The position numbers and the translations under genes are program-made. From positions 1-23,626 of the IMG/VR virus record IMGVR_UViG_3300024999_000406: a stretch of 23,626 nt of DNA, one strand, 5' to 3'. The notes under the pieces are model-generated. The model made no database searches, was not told the DNA's origin, and saw nothing but the letters and a program-made list of their open reading frames with translations. Positions 1 through 5,869 of this stretch are shown one piece after another; the first letter of the stretch is position 1, and every line of letters starts with the position of its first letter. This stretch comes from a virus.

Positions 1-323
1 CAATTCGACAGCGTGACGGTCAACCCCTTGCCGAATTGGATAGACGACAGCAGCAGGCCAGCAACCTGCGTAGCTGTGAGCCCGGTTGCCGCATAAATCA
101 CCCTACCATGCCCATCAGCAATCGAGATATTCAGGGTGTTTGGCCCCGTGCTACCCCAGATTATGCCTACGTCGGTCAGGATGCCGCTGACGTTATCCGG
201 GATGCTGCCGACCGGGAAAGAGCCGTCTGCGCCCGCAACAAAATCCAGCACGAATTCGCGGGCAGGGTTGAGGGTGTTGTCGATGTATCCTCTTGAGATA
301 TCTACTGCTACTGTTCCGGCCAT
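1..323 (-). CDS. Beta-rich phage protein of unknown function (3' end cut by window)
   Basis: An open frame runs from an ATG at 323 leftwards off the window edge, giving 107 residues with no stop. The start has a good SD (GAGG, 7 nt upstream) and lies 15 nt after the stop of the holin-like gene, so it continues the operon. The visible part alternates short beta-like segments with Gly/Asn/Thr turns and has no signal peptide or TM segment. The composition resembles small phage virion or decoration-like proteins, but I recognise no motif and assign no function. The C-terminus is missing. Confidence 0.75.
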   Translation of the reverse strand, partial: MAGTVAVDISRGYIDNTLNPAREFVLDFVAGADGSFPVGSIPDNVSGILTDVGIIWGSTGPNTLNISIADGHGRVIYAATGLTATQVAGLLLSSIQFGKGLTVTLSN

Positions 324-338
324 AATTTACCTCACTGA

Positions 339-659
339 TTATGCTTTATGCCTCGGAGGGCAACAATCTTCCTGGCACTCTCGCATTGCCTCGCGGATGT
401 GATCGTGCTCTTCTTTGTGCTCTGTTTTGTACGCTGTGAGGGCTTCCCGCCATTCGCCCCGATTGTCCTTCACAACCGACCGGAGATCGACCCACATAAA
501 CGCGATCACTGCGATAAGTATGGTTCCAAGGGCCCCGCCGAGCGTCACGATGATCTGCCAATCGGCTGCCCCGGTAATCGTGTACTGGTTCGGCGCGATG
601 ATGCCCTTGGCGATTGCGTCAAGCGTCGACAGGAGCTTTTCAACCTGTTCTGGATTCAT
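339..659 (-). CDS. Single-TM membrane protein, candidate holin
   Basis: 106-aa protein. Residues 1-34 are mildly amphipathic. Residues about 35-57 form one strong hydrophobic segment (IIVTLGGALGTILIAVIAF). The rest is a highly charged Lys/Glu/His helix, probably coiled coil, ending in a cysteine cluster (CQEDCC). I chose the ATG at 659, which shares one base with the stop of the DUF1353 gene (TGATG) and follows a GGGGG run, over the GTG at 662. One TM plus a charged tail beside a DUF1353 gene in a late operon suggests a holin or other lysis-associated inner-membrane protein. That is inference from position and topology; no holin family motif was identified. Confidence 0.8.
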   Translation of the reverse strand: MNPEQVEKLLSTLDAIAKGIIAPNQYTITGAADWQIIVTLGGALGTILIAVIAFMWVDLRSVVKDNRGEWREALTAYKTEHKEEHDHIREAMRECQEDCCPPRHKA

Positions 660-1183
660 CACACCCCCGAAAGGTCAAGAGAGTTTCGGTTAAAAGCGGA
701 CGGCCCGCGCTTCCGGTATTTCCGCCATACTATCCAGCCAAAAAGCCGTAACGCGAGATATGCGGCATTGGCCTTGATCGCCTTGCCAGTCGCGCAGATT
801 GTCACGTACTTGAGCATCCAATCAAAAAACGCCTGTTCTTTGCCGGCAAAAACCGGAATGTTTTCGTTAAATTCATCCGGCCGTTTCGCCCGGAGATGGC
901 ACGAGGCAAGGTTGTAAACCTGGGCAGGGCTGTATGGCGACAACAGATAGCCGTGCTGATATCCAAAATCGTGAATGATGCCGCCGTATCTGAGGTCGCC
1001 CATCGGCGACATGACCGGCCACAGCCAGCGAGGCACAGACGCAAAATCGGTCTCGAACCCCTTCGGCACGATCAGGACCAGTCCGCATTTCAGAACGATT
1101 CGCCAATCCTCAATCAACCGGACGCGCATCTCGCCCCGGATGGTTTCTATTCTCGGCTCGGGGATTATCATTTCGGAAGACAT
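659..1183 (-). CDS. DUF1353 family phage protein
   Basis: 174-aa protein recognised as DUF1353 from GFETDFASVPRWLWPVMSP at 42-60 followed by RYGGIIHDFGYQHGYL at 65-80. This is the family's core, with a conserved D/H set (Asp46, His71, Asp72). The family is common in phage late regions, often next to lysis genes, and its biochemical role is not established to my knowledge. The tail (about 135-160) is hydrophobic then basic (WRKYRKR) and could associate with membrane. The start is set at 1183 because AGGTG lies about 8 nt upstream. The longer reading to 1225 would run deep into the previous gene; even so the genes overlap by 16 nt. Confidence 0.88.
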   Translation of the reverse strand: MSSEMIIPEPRIETIRGEMRVRLIEDWRIVLKCGLVLIVPKGFETDFASVPRWLWPVMSPMGDLRYGGIIHDFGYQHGYLLSPYSPAQVYNLASCHLRAKRPDEFNENIPVFAGKEQAFFDWMLKYVTICATGKAIKANAAYLALRLFGWIVWRKYRKRGPSAFNRNSLDLSGV

Positions 1184-1353
1184 AATTTCACACCTGTTGG
1201 CAGTTTGCGAAACCGACCACAACATTTATCAGTGCGGCCGTTGAGATCAAAAGAGAAACACGGCCCTGGTCCTTTGCATTCCTCGTAGTGCATGTGATGT
1301 AGCCCGTTTTCATCCTTTTTGCTCATTTTGAGTTTCTTTTCCGGTATGACCAT
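1168..1353 (-). CDS. Small Cys/His-rich protein, unknown
   Basis: 61-aa protein with an AGAGGG SD about 6 nt before the ATG at 1353. A longer reading to 1452 exists but would overlap the 28-aa zinc-ribbon gene out of frame, so I reject it. The sequence holds a His cluster (LHHMHYEEC) and five cysteines, arranged as Cys-8-Cys, then CC, then a Cys near the end, with many basic residues. This suggests metal binding or disulphide bonding; I recognise no family. It overlaps the DUF1353 gene by 16 nt, so the two are probably translationally coupled. Confidence 0.65.
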   Translation of the reverse strand: MVIPEKKLKMSKKDENGLHHMHYEECKGPGPCFSFDLNGRTDKCCGRFRKLPTGVKLCLPK

Positions 1354-1384
1354 TTTGATCCCTCTAGGGTCAGAATTGTCAGCC

Positions 1385-1471
1385 TCAGTCCTCGCAATCG
1401 TCGTTTGGATATCCACACACCGGGCAATATGATCCACGGTATCGGTGTCCACATTCTTTACAGGTCGTCAT
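1385..1471 (-). CDS. 28-aa zinc-ribbon miniprotein
   Basis: A very short frame whose ATG at 1471-1469 shares a base with the stop of the upstream gene (TGATG). It contains two CxxC knuckles, CKECGH at residues 4-9 and CPVCGY at 16-21, with a further Cys near the C-terminus. This is the layout of a minimal zinc ribbon. Stop-start coupling is the same as at many other junctions here, which supports translation. There is no room for another domain, so it would have to work as a free zinc knuckle or bind a partner. Function unknown. Confidence 0.6.
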   Translation of the reverse strand: MTTCKECGHRYRGSYCPVCGYPNDDCED

Positions 1472-2163
1472 CACCATTCCATCTTGACGGTCTTGCTATT
1501 GTCGCCATGCGGCGCCTGCAAGTAGATGCCGCCATGAGATGTTCCGATATCGGAGTCACCATCCCCGTTCGGTTTTCCATTGCCAGGCTTGAAAACAAAC
1601 CCGTAGAGCGGTGACCGGCTATCACGGCTGCATGTATCTTCACGGTCCCTGCAGTTTTTCGCCGTGCTTTTGACCGTGAATGTTTTCCCGCTCGAGAACG
1701 TGAATCTCACCGGCCCCGGCCCGAGGGAATCGCCGCGCTTGCTGATCCGCCAGGCCTGCCTTTTATTACGGACCCCGTAACTATCATAGGTCGCAGAGTT
1801 CTTGTACTGCCCGGCCGGCGCTGGCCCTGCCGGTGTTTCCCCGGACGACCCGGTCGCATAGTAGGTCTGGCCATCTGCGGTCGTGATGATCATCCGGAGT
1901 GGCCGGGAGTATGCGGTTCCGGGCTTGCTCATTAGAAAGACCGGGCAACCTTTGTACGGGATTCCTTTTCGGGCAAACTCGCCATTGACAATCACCGACG
2001 AGACGGCCCCATCAGCCAGGGTTCGGAAAAGGATTGCCGCTGCGCCGTTGCCCTGGTCGGAATCGTTCTCGAAGGTGATTTTGTGCGGGAAGACCTTGAC
2101 CGGATCCGGTTGCGGGGTCGAGCCCTCAATGAAAGTGTGACCGCAGTTTGGACATTTCGGCAT
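1471..2163 (-). CDS. Hypothetical protein with N-terminal CxxC knuckle
   Basis: 230-aa protein. It begins MPKCPNCGHTF, half a zinc ribbon with a single CxxC pair. Residues about 20-110 look beta-rich, then come a Gly/Pro-rich linker and a basic stretch. The C-terminal part has two cysteines in CRDREDTC and a Gly/Asp-rich tail with SHGGIYLQAPHG. The start is the ATG at 2163, overlapping the lipoprotein stop by one base (TAATG) with GGAG upstream. I recognise no enzyme fold and no lysozyme, amidase or peptidase motif, although the position near holin-like and DUF1353 genes is where an endolysin would be expected. Confidence 0.75.
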   Translation of the reverse strand: MPKCPNCGHTFIEGSTPQPDPVKVFPHKITFENDSDQGNGAAAILFRTLADGAVSSVIVNGEFARKGIPYKGCPVFLMSKPGTAYSRPLRMIITTADGQTYYATGSSGETPAGPAPAGQYKNSATYDSYGVRNKRQAWRISKRGDSLGPGPVRFTFSSGKTFTVKSTAKNCRDREDTCSRDSRSPLYGFVFKPGNGKPNGDGDSDIGTSHGGIYLQAPHGDNSKTVKMEW

Positions 2164-2579
2164 TATTCAATCTCCTCGATCTGGCCGGCCGGCGCTGGAA
2201 TATCGTCAAGGCCTTCCGGCTCGGCGATTTCCTCGACTGGTGCGGCAGGTTCTGCCGGCTTAACCTCTTCCTTGATCTCGGTCTTTGTGGTCGTAGTCGT
2301 GGTCTTCTGCGACATATCCGGCACGAGCTTACCAACCGCATCTCTAATTCCACCGAGAGAAGCAAGCCCACCATCAGCCGCCGCTGAACCGCTGGCATCC
2401 TGAGTAGGCGTTGTGGCGGTCGTGAGCCCCTTGGCGTCTGTCTTCATCGTGCCTTTTCCTTCGCCGCTGACCGTCTGAGAGAATGTGATCTCGGTAGGAC
2501 TGTAATTCACCGAGCACCCAGCCAGTCCGGCCAGTCCGGCCAGCGACAATGCCATTATTGCAATCAATGTTTTTGTCAT
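2163..2579 (-). CDS. Phage-encoded lipoprotein
   Basis: 138-aa protein with a clear lipoprotein signal: a basic N-terminus (MTKT), a hydrophobic core at 5-20 and lipobox LAGC at 19-22, so mature Cys22 would be lipid-anchored. The mature part is low-complexity and Thr/Ala-rich, with a run of six Thr, then an acidic Pro/Ala/Glu tail. It starts 7-8 nt after GGAGG and overlaps the previous gene by ATGA. Phage lipoproteins in late regions are either outer-membrane spanins or lysogenic-conversion/superinfection-exclusion proteins. The long mature chain is larger than typical Rz1-like spanins and I see no partner i-spanin, so the role stays open. Confidence 0.82.
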   Translation of the reverse strand: MTKTLIAIMALSLAGLAGLAGCSVNYSPTEITFSQTVSGEGKGTMKTDAKGLTTATTPTQDASGSAAADGGLASLGGIRDAVGKLVPDMSQKTTTTTTKTEIKEEVKPAEPAAPVEEIAEPEGLDDIPAPAGQIEEIE

Positions 2580-2860
2580 ACAAAACCTCCCGTTTCCATC
2601 TCAAAATTTGTTACTGCCAAATCAATCAGCGGTTTTATTTCCATTTTTGATTGCTCTGCAAAATGCAATAAATCAATCATCAGCCCCAGTATATCAGTCT
2701 CTAATTTGTCTTCATTAAATCCATCCGTGGTGACTGGTGGTATCCATGCTCTCAGTGCTTTTTTTGCCCGGTCGGCCCGCTCCTTGTTGACAGCCTCCAC
2801 CGCCGCTTTCTTGCCCCGCATCGCCGCTTCAACGATGATCCCTGTGCCTACCTTCTTCAC
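2576..2860 (-). CDS. Hypothetical protein
   Basis: 94-aa protein, probably from a GTG at 2860, 6 nt after the stop of the repeat protein; the SD is weak. The N-terminal half is basic and helical (MRGKKAAVEAVNKERADRAK), followed by a Pro-containing break (IPPVTTDGF) and a second helical, hydrophobic half (ETDILGLMIDLLHFAEQ). There is no TM segment or signal peptide. It overlaps the lipoprotein gene by four bases. I do not recognise a family. Confidence 0.65.
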   Translation of the reverse strand: MKKVGTGIIVEAAMRGKKAAVEAVNKERADRAKKALRAWIPPVTTDGFNEDKLETDILGLMIDLLHFAEQSKMEIKPLIDLAVTNFEMETGGFV

Positions 2861-2866
2861 CGTAGC

Positions 2867-3067
2867 TCAGAAAAATAGGTTGATAAATGGTCTGCCGCCG
2901 CCCGCCGATGCCTCTTCTGGCGCCAGCACCGCATAAGCAACAGCCTTGGATATCCCGACAGTGACCTCTGTAGAAAGCACCGCATAAGCAATAGCCTTTG
3001 AGATGTTCGACCCATCTGGCGGCGACAGGACTGAATAACCAACCGCTTTTGATATCTCGGTGGTCAT
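2867..3067 (-). CDS. Small protein built of three 17-residue repeats
   Basis: 66-aa protein with three tandem 17-aa units at residues 5-21, 22-38 and 39-55. Each starts ISKA[VI]xYxVL and is followed by a variable seven-residue segment; a short Gly-rich tail follows. Units of this kind look like a beta-strand motif and, from memory, occur next to fibre or lectin-like genes in other phages; I cannot verify that here. It follows the LamG-like protein gene by 4 nt with a GGG-type SD. Position in the tail-fibre region suggests a virion or adsorption accessory protein, which is inference. Confidence 0.75.
   Translation of the reverse strand: MTTEISKAVGYSVLSPPDGSNISKAIAYAVLSTEVTVGISKAVAYAVLAPEEASAGGGRPFINLFF
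2903..3055 (-). repeat. Three tandem 51-bp coding repeats
   Basis: Each 51-bp unit encodes ISKA[VI]xYxVL plus seven variable residues. Units 2 and 3 share the run GCTTATGCGGTGCT exactly, while unit 1 has diverged (GGTTATTCAGTCCT). This suggests a later duplication of the downstream copies. Confidence 0.8.
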
Positions 3068-3071
3068 CGCC

Positions 3072-4019
3072 CTACACCGCCACCGATTTCACGGCAATCT
3101 GCAGGGCCTCAATTTCAGCAGGCGTGAATCGGTTTGATGTGACCGGGTTTAATTGATACAGTTTCTCGTCAGTTTCCCATACACCACCGAGCGTGATCGA
3201 TGCTCCGAGGTCAACCGTTGAATTGGTCTTTACCCCAATCTGAATGCCAATCCCGCCGACTCCATCAGTTGCCCTGACCGCGACCCTTACACCCTTGCAG
3301 ATAAAATCCCCGGCAGGCATTCCGGTGAGATTGCATTGAAAGCTCTGGTCAGCCGTGTCGGTGTAGATGGTATCGGCATCTGAAATTGTAACCTCGTCAA
3401 TGCTGGCGTAACCATTTGTCCACTCACTGGCATCTCCGTCAGCATTCGGAGCAAGGGTTTTCAATGACATCAGCCTTGTATCTTCGTCGGCCACTATTAA
3501 TTCAGATAAATAATAATCAACAGCGGCACTCCCAACGATAGCCACGGAGTTCAGTTCTGATATTCCGGAAATCGATGAGTCCCCGGTAAAGTCAATTTTT
3601 AAGGTGCCGTTGAAATATAGTTTTATATTTGAGCTTGCCCCGAAGTTTGTTATTTGCAGGTCAAACAAACCGGCGCTCGTAAACGATGCTCCCGATTCTT
3701 CGGCTAGTTGGGCAAAAGAACTGCCGTCGAACGTCGCAATAGCGAGTTTGGCTGTGGTTGCTGAAACTCTGACAAATACCCCTTTCCCGCTGGATAGGTC
3801 AACCAGCCCAGCCAGCGTCTTGCTTGTTGACGAGCTGTTGAAATAGCAATAAAAATGTAGCCACCCCGCCGTTATTGGCGAAAAAGCTTTTGTTTTGTTC
3901 GTCGCAGCACATACCAATCCGCACCTTGCGTAGGCCGCTCTTTGCCTTCCTGTATTTATCGTAACCGCGCCACCATTCGGGAAGTCGATATCCTCACCAC
4001 CGCACCAAATAATACTCAT
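3072..4019 (-). CDS. Lectin-like (LamG/ConA-type) tail fibre or adsorption protein
   Basis: 315-aa protein starting at ATG 4019 (ATGA overlap with the previous gene, AAGGGG SD); a longer reading from 4058 lacks these signals. It opens with SIIWCGGEDIDFPNGG. Residues about 40-200 are beta-rich with features of a concanavalin/LamG sandwich (GWLHFYCYF, GLFDLQITNF, IKLYFNGTL, YLSELIVADED). The C-terminal third is a second beta-rich module with a Thr/Asp-rich start. Such proteins usually sit at the tail tip and bind host surface sugars. The lectin call is by pattern and is moderate; placement among tail genes is firm. Confidence 0.78.
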   Translation of the reverse strand: MSIIWCGGEDIDFPNGGAVTINTGRQRAAYARCGLVCAATNKTKAFSPITAGWLHFYCYFNSSSTSKTLAGLVDLSSGKGVFVRVSATTAKLAIATFDGSSFAQLAEESGASFTSAGLFDLQITNFGASSNIKLYFNGTLKIDFTGDSSISGISELNSVAIVGSAAVDYYLSELIVADEDTRLMSLKTLAPNADGDASEWTNGYASIDEVTISDADTIYTDTADQSFQCNLTGMPAGDFICKGVRVAVRATDGVGGIGIQIGVKTNSTVDLGASITLGGVWETDEKLYQLNPVTSNRFTPAEIEALQIAVKSVAV

Positions 4020-4540
4020 GACCGTACCCCTTTGACCATTATCGAAACACCAGCCCATGTTGCATCTTGGGCGGGAAAAACGAAAGACAACCTATCTCCG
4101 GCCGCAAAAGCGGTTTCGGTGCCCGCCCATGTTGCCGAAGTCGTGCCGCCGGCAGCAACCGTCATTGTGGCAAACTGGGTGCCGTTTTTCCTGATACTGA
4201 CCACAGCCTCAGCGGTCGGGCCGGTATTGGCAAAATAGGCCGATCCGGTGAGATTTGCCGGGAATGTGACACCAGATGGCAGAATGCAGCTTATCTCGGC
4301 GGCGGCGGCCGGTTTGTCGCCTGACTGGTACCCAATACTCACCCCGACAGTAGTGGCCCCGGCCAGCTCGGTCTCGGTAAAATACCTGTCATCATGGGTA
4401 TGAGACGTGGCCGCCTTGCCGCTGATGGCCGAGACATTCGCGGTGATCTGCGAGTCCAGGCTCGCGAGTGGCGGGTTCATCTCTGCCGCCGAGAAGTGCG
4501 TTACCTCATCTTGGTATGGAGTATGATAATTTGTCGTCAT
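4016..4540 (-). CDS. Tail fibre-like protein
   Basis: 174-aa protein carrying SHTHDDRYFTETEL at residues 46-59, a motif widely seen in trimeric phage tail fibres, where it marks the junction of a coiled-coil shaft and a beta domain. Residues 1-45 contain a probable short coiled coil (ASLDSQITANVSAIS). The rest is a Gly/Ala/Thr-rich beta domain likely to be a small C-terminal head domain. It overlaps both neighbours by four bases. It is shorter than most fibres and may attach to a larger tail protein. Confidence 0.8.
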   Translation of the reverse strand: MTTNYHTPYQDEVTHFSAAEMNPPLASLDSQITANVSAISGKAATSHTHDDRYFTETELAGATTVGVSIGYQSGDKPAAAAEISCILPSGVTFPANLTGSAYFANTGPTAEAVVSIRKNGTQFATMTVAAGGTTSATWAGTETAFAAGDRLSFVFPAQDATWAGVSIMVKGVRS

Positions 4541-4770
4541 TTCAACATATCCTTCATCGGTTTGAACATTTCGGCAATCTGTGGATTCTGCATGATCGGC
4601 GATTTATCGAGCATCGCAATTACCGCGCTCATGCTTGCATCAGCGGCCTTTTTCTTCTCGTCGCATGGCGTTGTGTTGGCGTCGATGGCTTCAACAAAAG
4701 ATATCAGTTTGTCAAGTTTCAACCCCATTTCTTCAATCTGTTTTGCCAGTAATTCGAGTGTGATTTCCAT
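4537..4770 (-). CDS. Small helical hypothetical protein
   Basis: 77-aa protein, almost entirely helical. The N-terminal heptad-like stretch (ITLELLAKQIEEMGLKLDKL) suggests a coiled coil; there is one Cys at the middle (TPCDEKKK) and a Met-rich amphipathic C-terminus (EMFKPMKDMLK). It starts 1 nt after the upstream stop and overlaps the fibre gene by ATGA, so it is translated with the tail-fibre genes. It could be a fibre assembly chaperone or a shaft trimeriser, but no motif supports a specific function. Confidence 0.7.
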   Translation of the reverse strand: MEITLELLAKQIEEMGLKLDKLISFVEAIDANTTPCDEKKKAADASMSAVIAMLDKSPIMQNPQIAEMFKPMKDMLK

Positions 4771-4771
4771 A

Positions 4772-5869
4772 TTATCCCAAGGCGTAAAGTAGTGTCATGT
4801 TCATCACGAAAGCGTGGAGTGGAGGAGATGATTCAACCGTGAGCATGAAATACGGCTGGACCTCTGTTGCAAGTTGGTCGCGTTGGTATTTGAATGAGGC
4901 TGAACTACCGGAAAGGACGGTTTTCGATGCTTCGTCCGCGTCATATCCGGTCGTTGCCGAATATACCTGACCGGTGCCTATGATCTTCGTGAACGTCACT
5001 TTCCATCCGGTTGATGGCGCACTTATCAGCCTGCCGTATTGGTCCCGGAACTGGACTGAAATATCAGTCTCTGGCGTGTCGTCGGATTCGCTCCATGGAA
5101 ATTCCGCATCAGAGGTTGTGGTCAGTGAAGTGGCCCTTGGCACCGTCCAAAGAATACCGATTCTCTCGCTTGTGATCGTGGCCTCGCCGCCGACCCAAAG
5201 GATGAAGTTGAGCAGGATATGATTCGCCGGCACTCCCGGCATCGGTGGATTGCTGGTTGCAGGTGTCCCCGTGATGTAATCGGTCACCCGGTCGGCGCCG
5301 ATCACAATCAGATCATAGCGGAAGTATCCTTCGGCGGGTGGCGCTGCAAGCTCAAACGATGGCACGCCAAGTCCCATCACCGGGACCGATCCCATCACTA
5401 TTGTCGAGTCGGCGGTCATCAGGGGGTATCCGGTATTTTCTCCCAGGTAGTTATAAATCGTGCCGTTGATCCGATATCGGCCCGCTGATATCAGGACACT
5501 GTTAGATGGCGGCTCGGTTGCGGAAACAACCATGCCCTCGATAATTCCGTCTGCCGTGGTGCCGGCCGGCGGCAGGGCGCTGCCGAGAACAGGTTGAGGA
5601 ATGGCCCGACCCTGGCCGGAAACCTCAAGATACCCCCGGACGCCGCCGCGATGTGATATCCTGACCGCATTGCCTATTCTCAGCCATGACGGTCGAGCCT
5701 TCTGGTTTCTGGGAAAATGGCAGGTTATCAGCTCGTTGCTGCCCTGGATTTTCACCCGGCAAGAACTGTCTGAGTCAATGGCCCACAGGACACCATCCCT
5801 TGACTCGACCCGGCTTTTTGAGGATCGATCAATGGCCCGCCCCAGGAATTTACGCCGCGCCGACCTCAT
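4772..5869 (-). CDS. Tail tip/baseplate-associated structural protein
   Basis: 365 aa counted from the ATG at 5869, which forms an ATGA overlap with the hub gene and has GGGTGG upstream; the GTG at 5878 is the alternative. The N-terminus is basic (RSARRKFLGRAIDRSSKSR). Residues about 25-90 look like a small OB-like beta domain (VLWAIDSDSSCRVKIQG, WLRIGNAVRISHRGG). The rest is beta-rich with Pro-rich linkers and one hydrophobic Gly/Val stretch but no convincing TM. Position directly after the hub gene fits an adaptor between hub and fibres. I do not recognise a named family. Confidence 0.75.
   Translation of the reverse strand: MRSARRKFLGRAIDRSSKSRVESRDGVLWAIDSDSSCRVKIQGSNELITCHFPRNQKARPSWLRIGNAVRISHRGGVRGYLEVSGQGRAIPQPVLGSALPPAGTTADGIIEGMVVSATEPPSNSVLISAGRYRINGTIYNYLGENTGYPLMTADSTIVMGSVPVMGLGVPSFELAAPPAEGYFRYDLIVIGADRVTDYITGTPATSNPPMPGVPANHILLNFILWVGGEATITSERIGILWTVPRATSLTTTSDAEFPWSESDDTPETDISVQFRDQYGRLISAPSTGWKVTFTKIIGTGQVYSATTGYDADEASKTVLSGSSASFKYQRDQLATEVQPYFMLTVESSPPLHAFVMNMTLLYALG

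Noticed and set aside
348-917. Forward-strand ORF of 189 codons
   Set aside because: Lies antisense to the holin-like and DUF1353 genes, has no family pattern, and its composition is that of a complement frame.
1354-1452. N-terminal extension of the 61-aa Cys-rich protein
   Set aside because: It would overlap the 28-aa zinc ribbon in another frame; the ATG at 1353 has a good SD.
2857-3042. Minus-strand ORF with repeated LLLMRC segments
   Set aside because: It is the out-of-frame image of the 51-bp repeats; the ISKAVxYxVL frame has the SD and the operon spacing.
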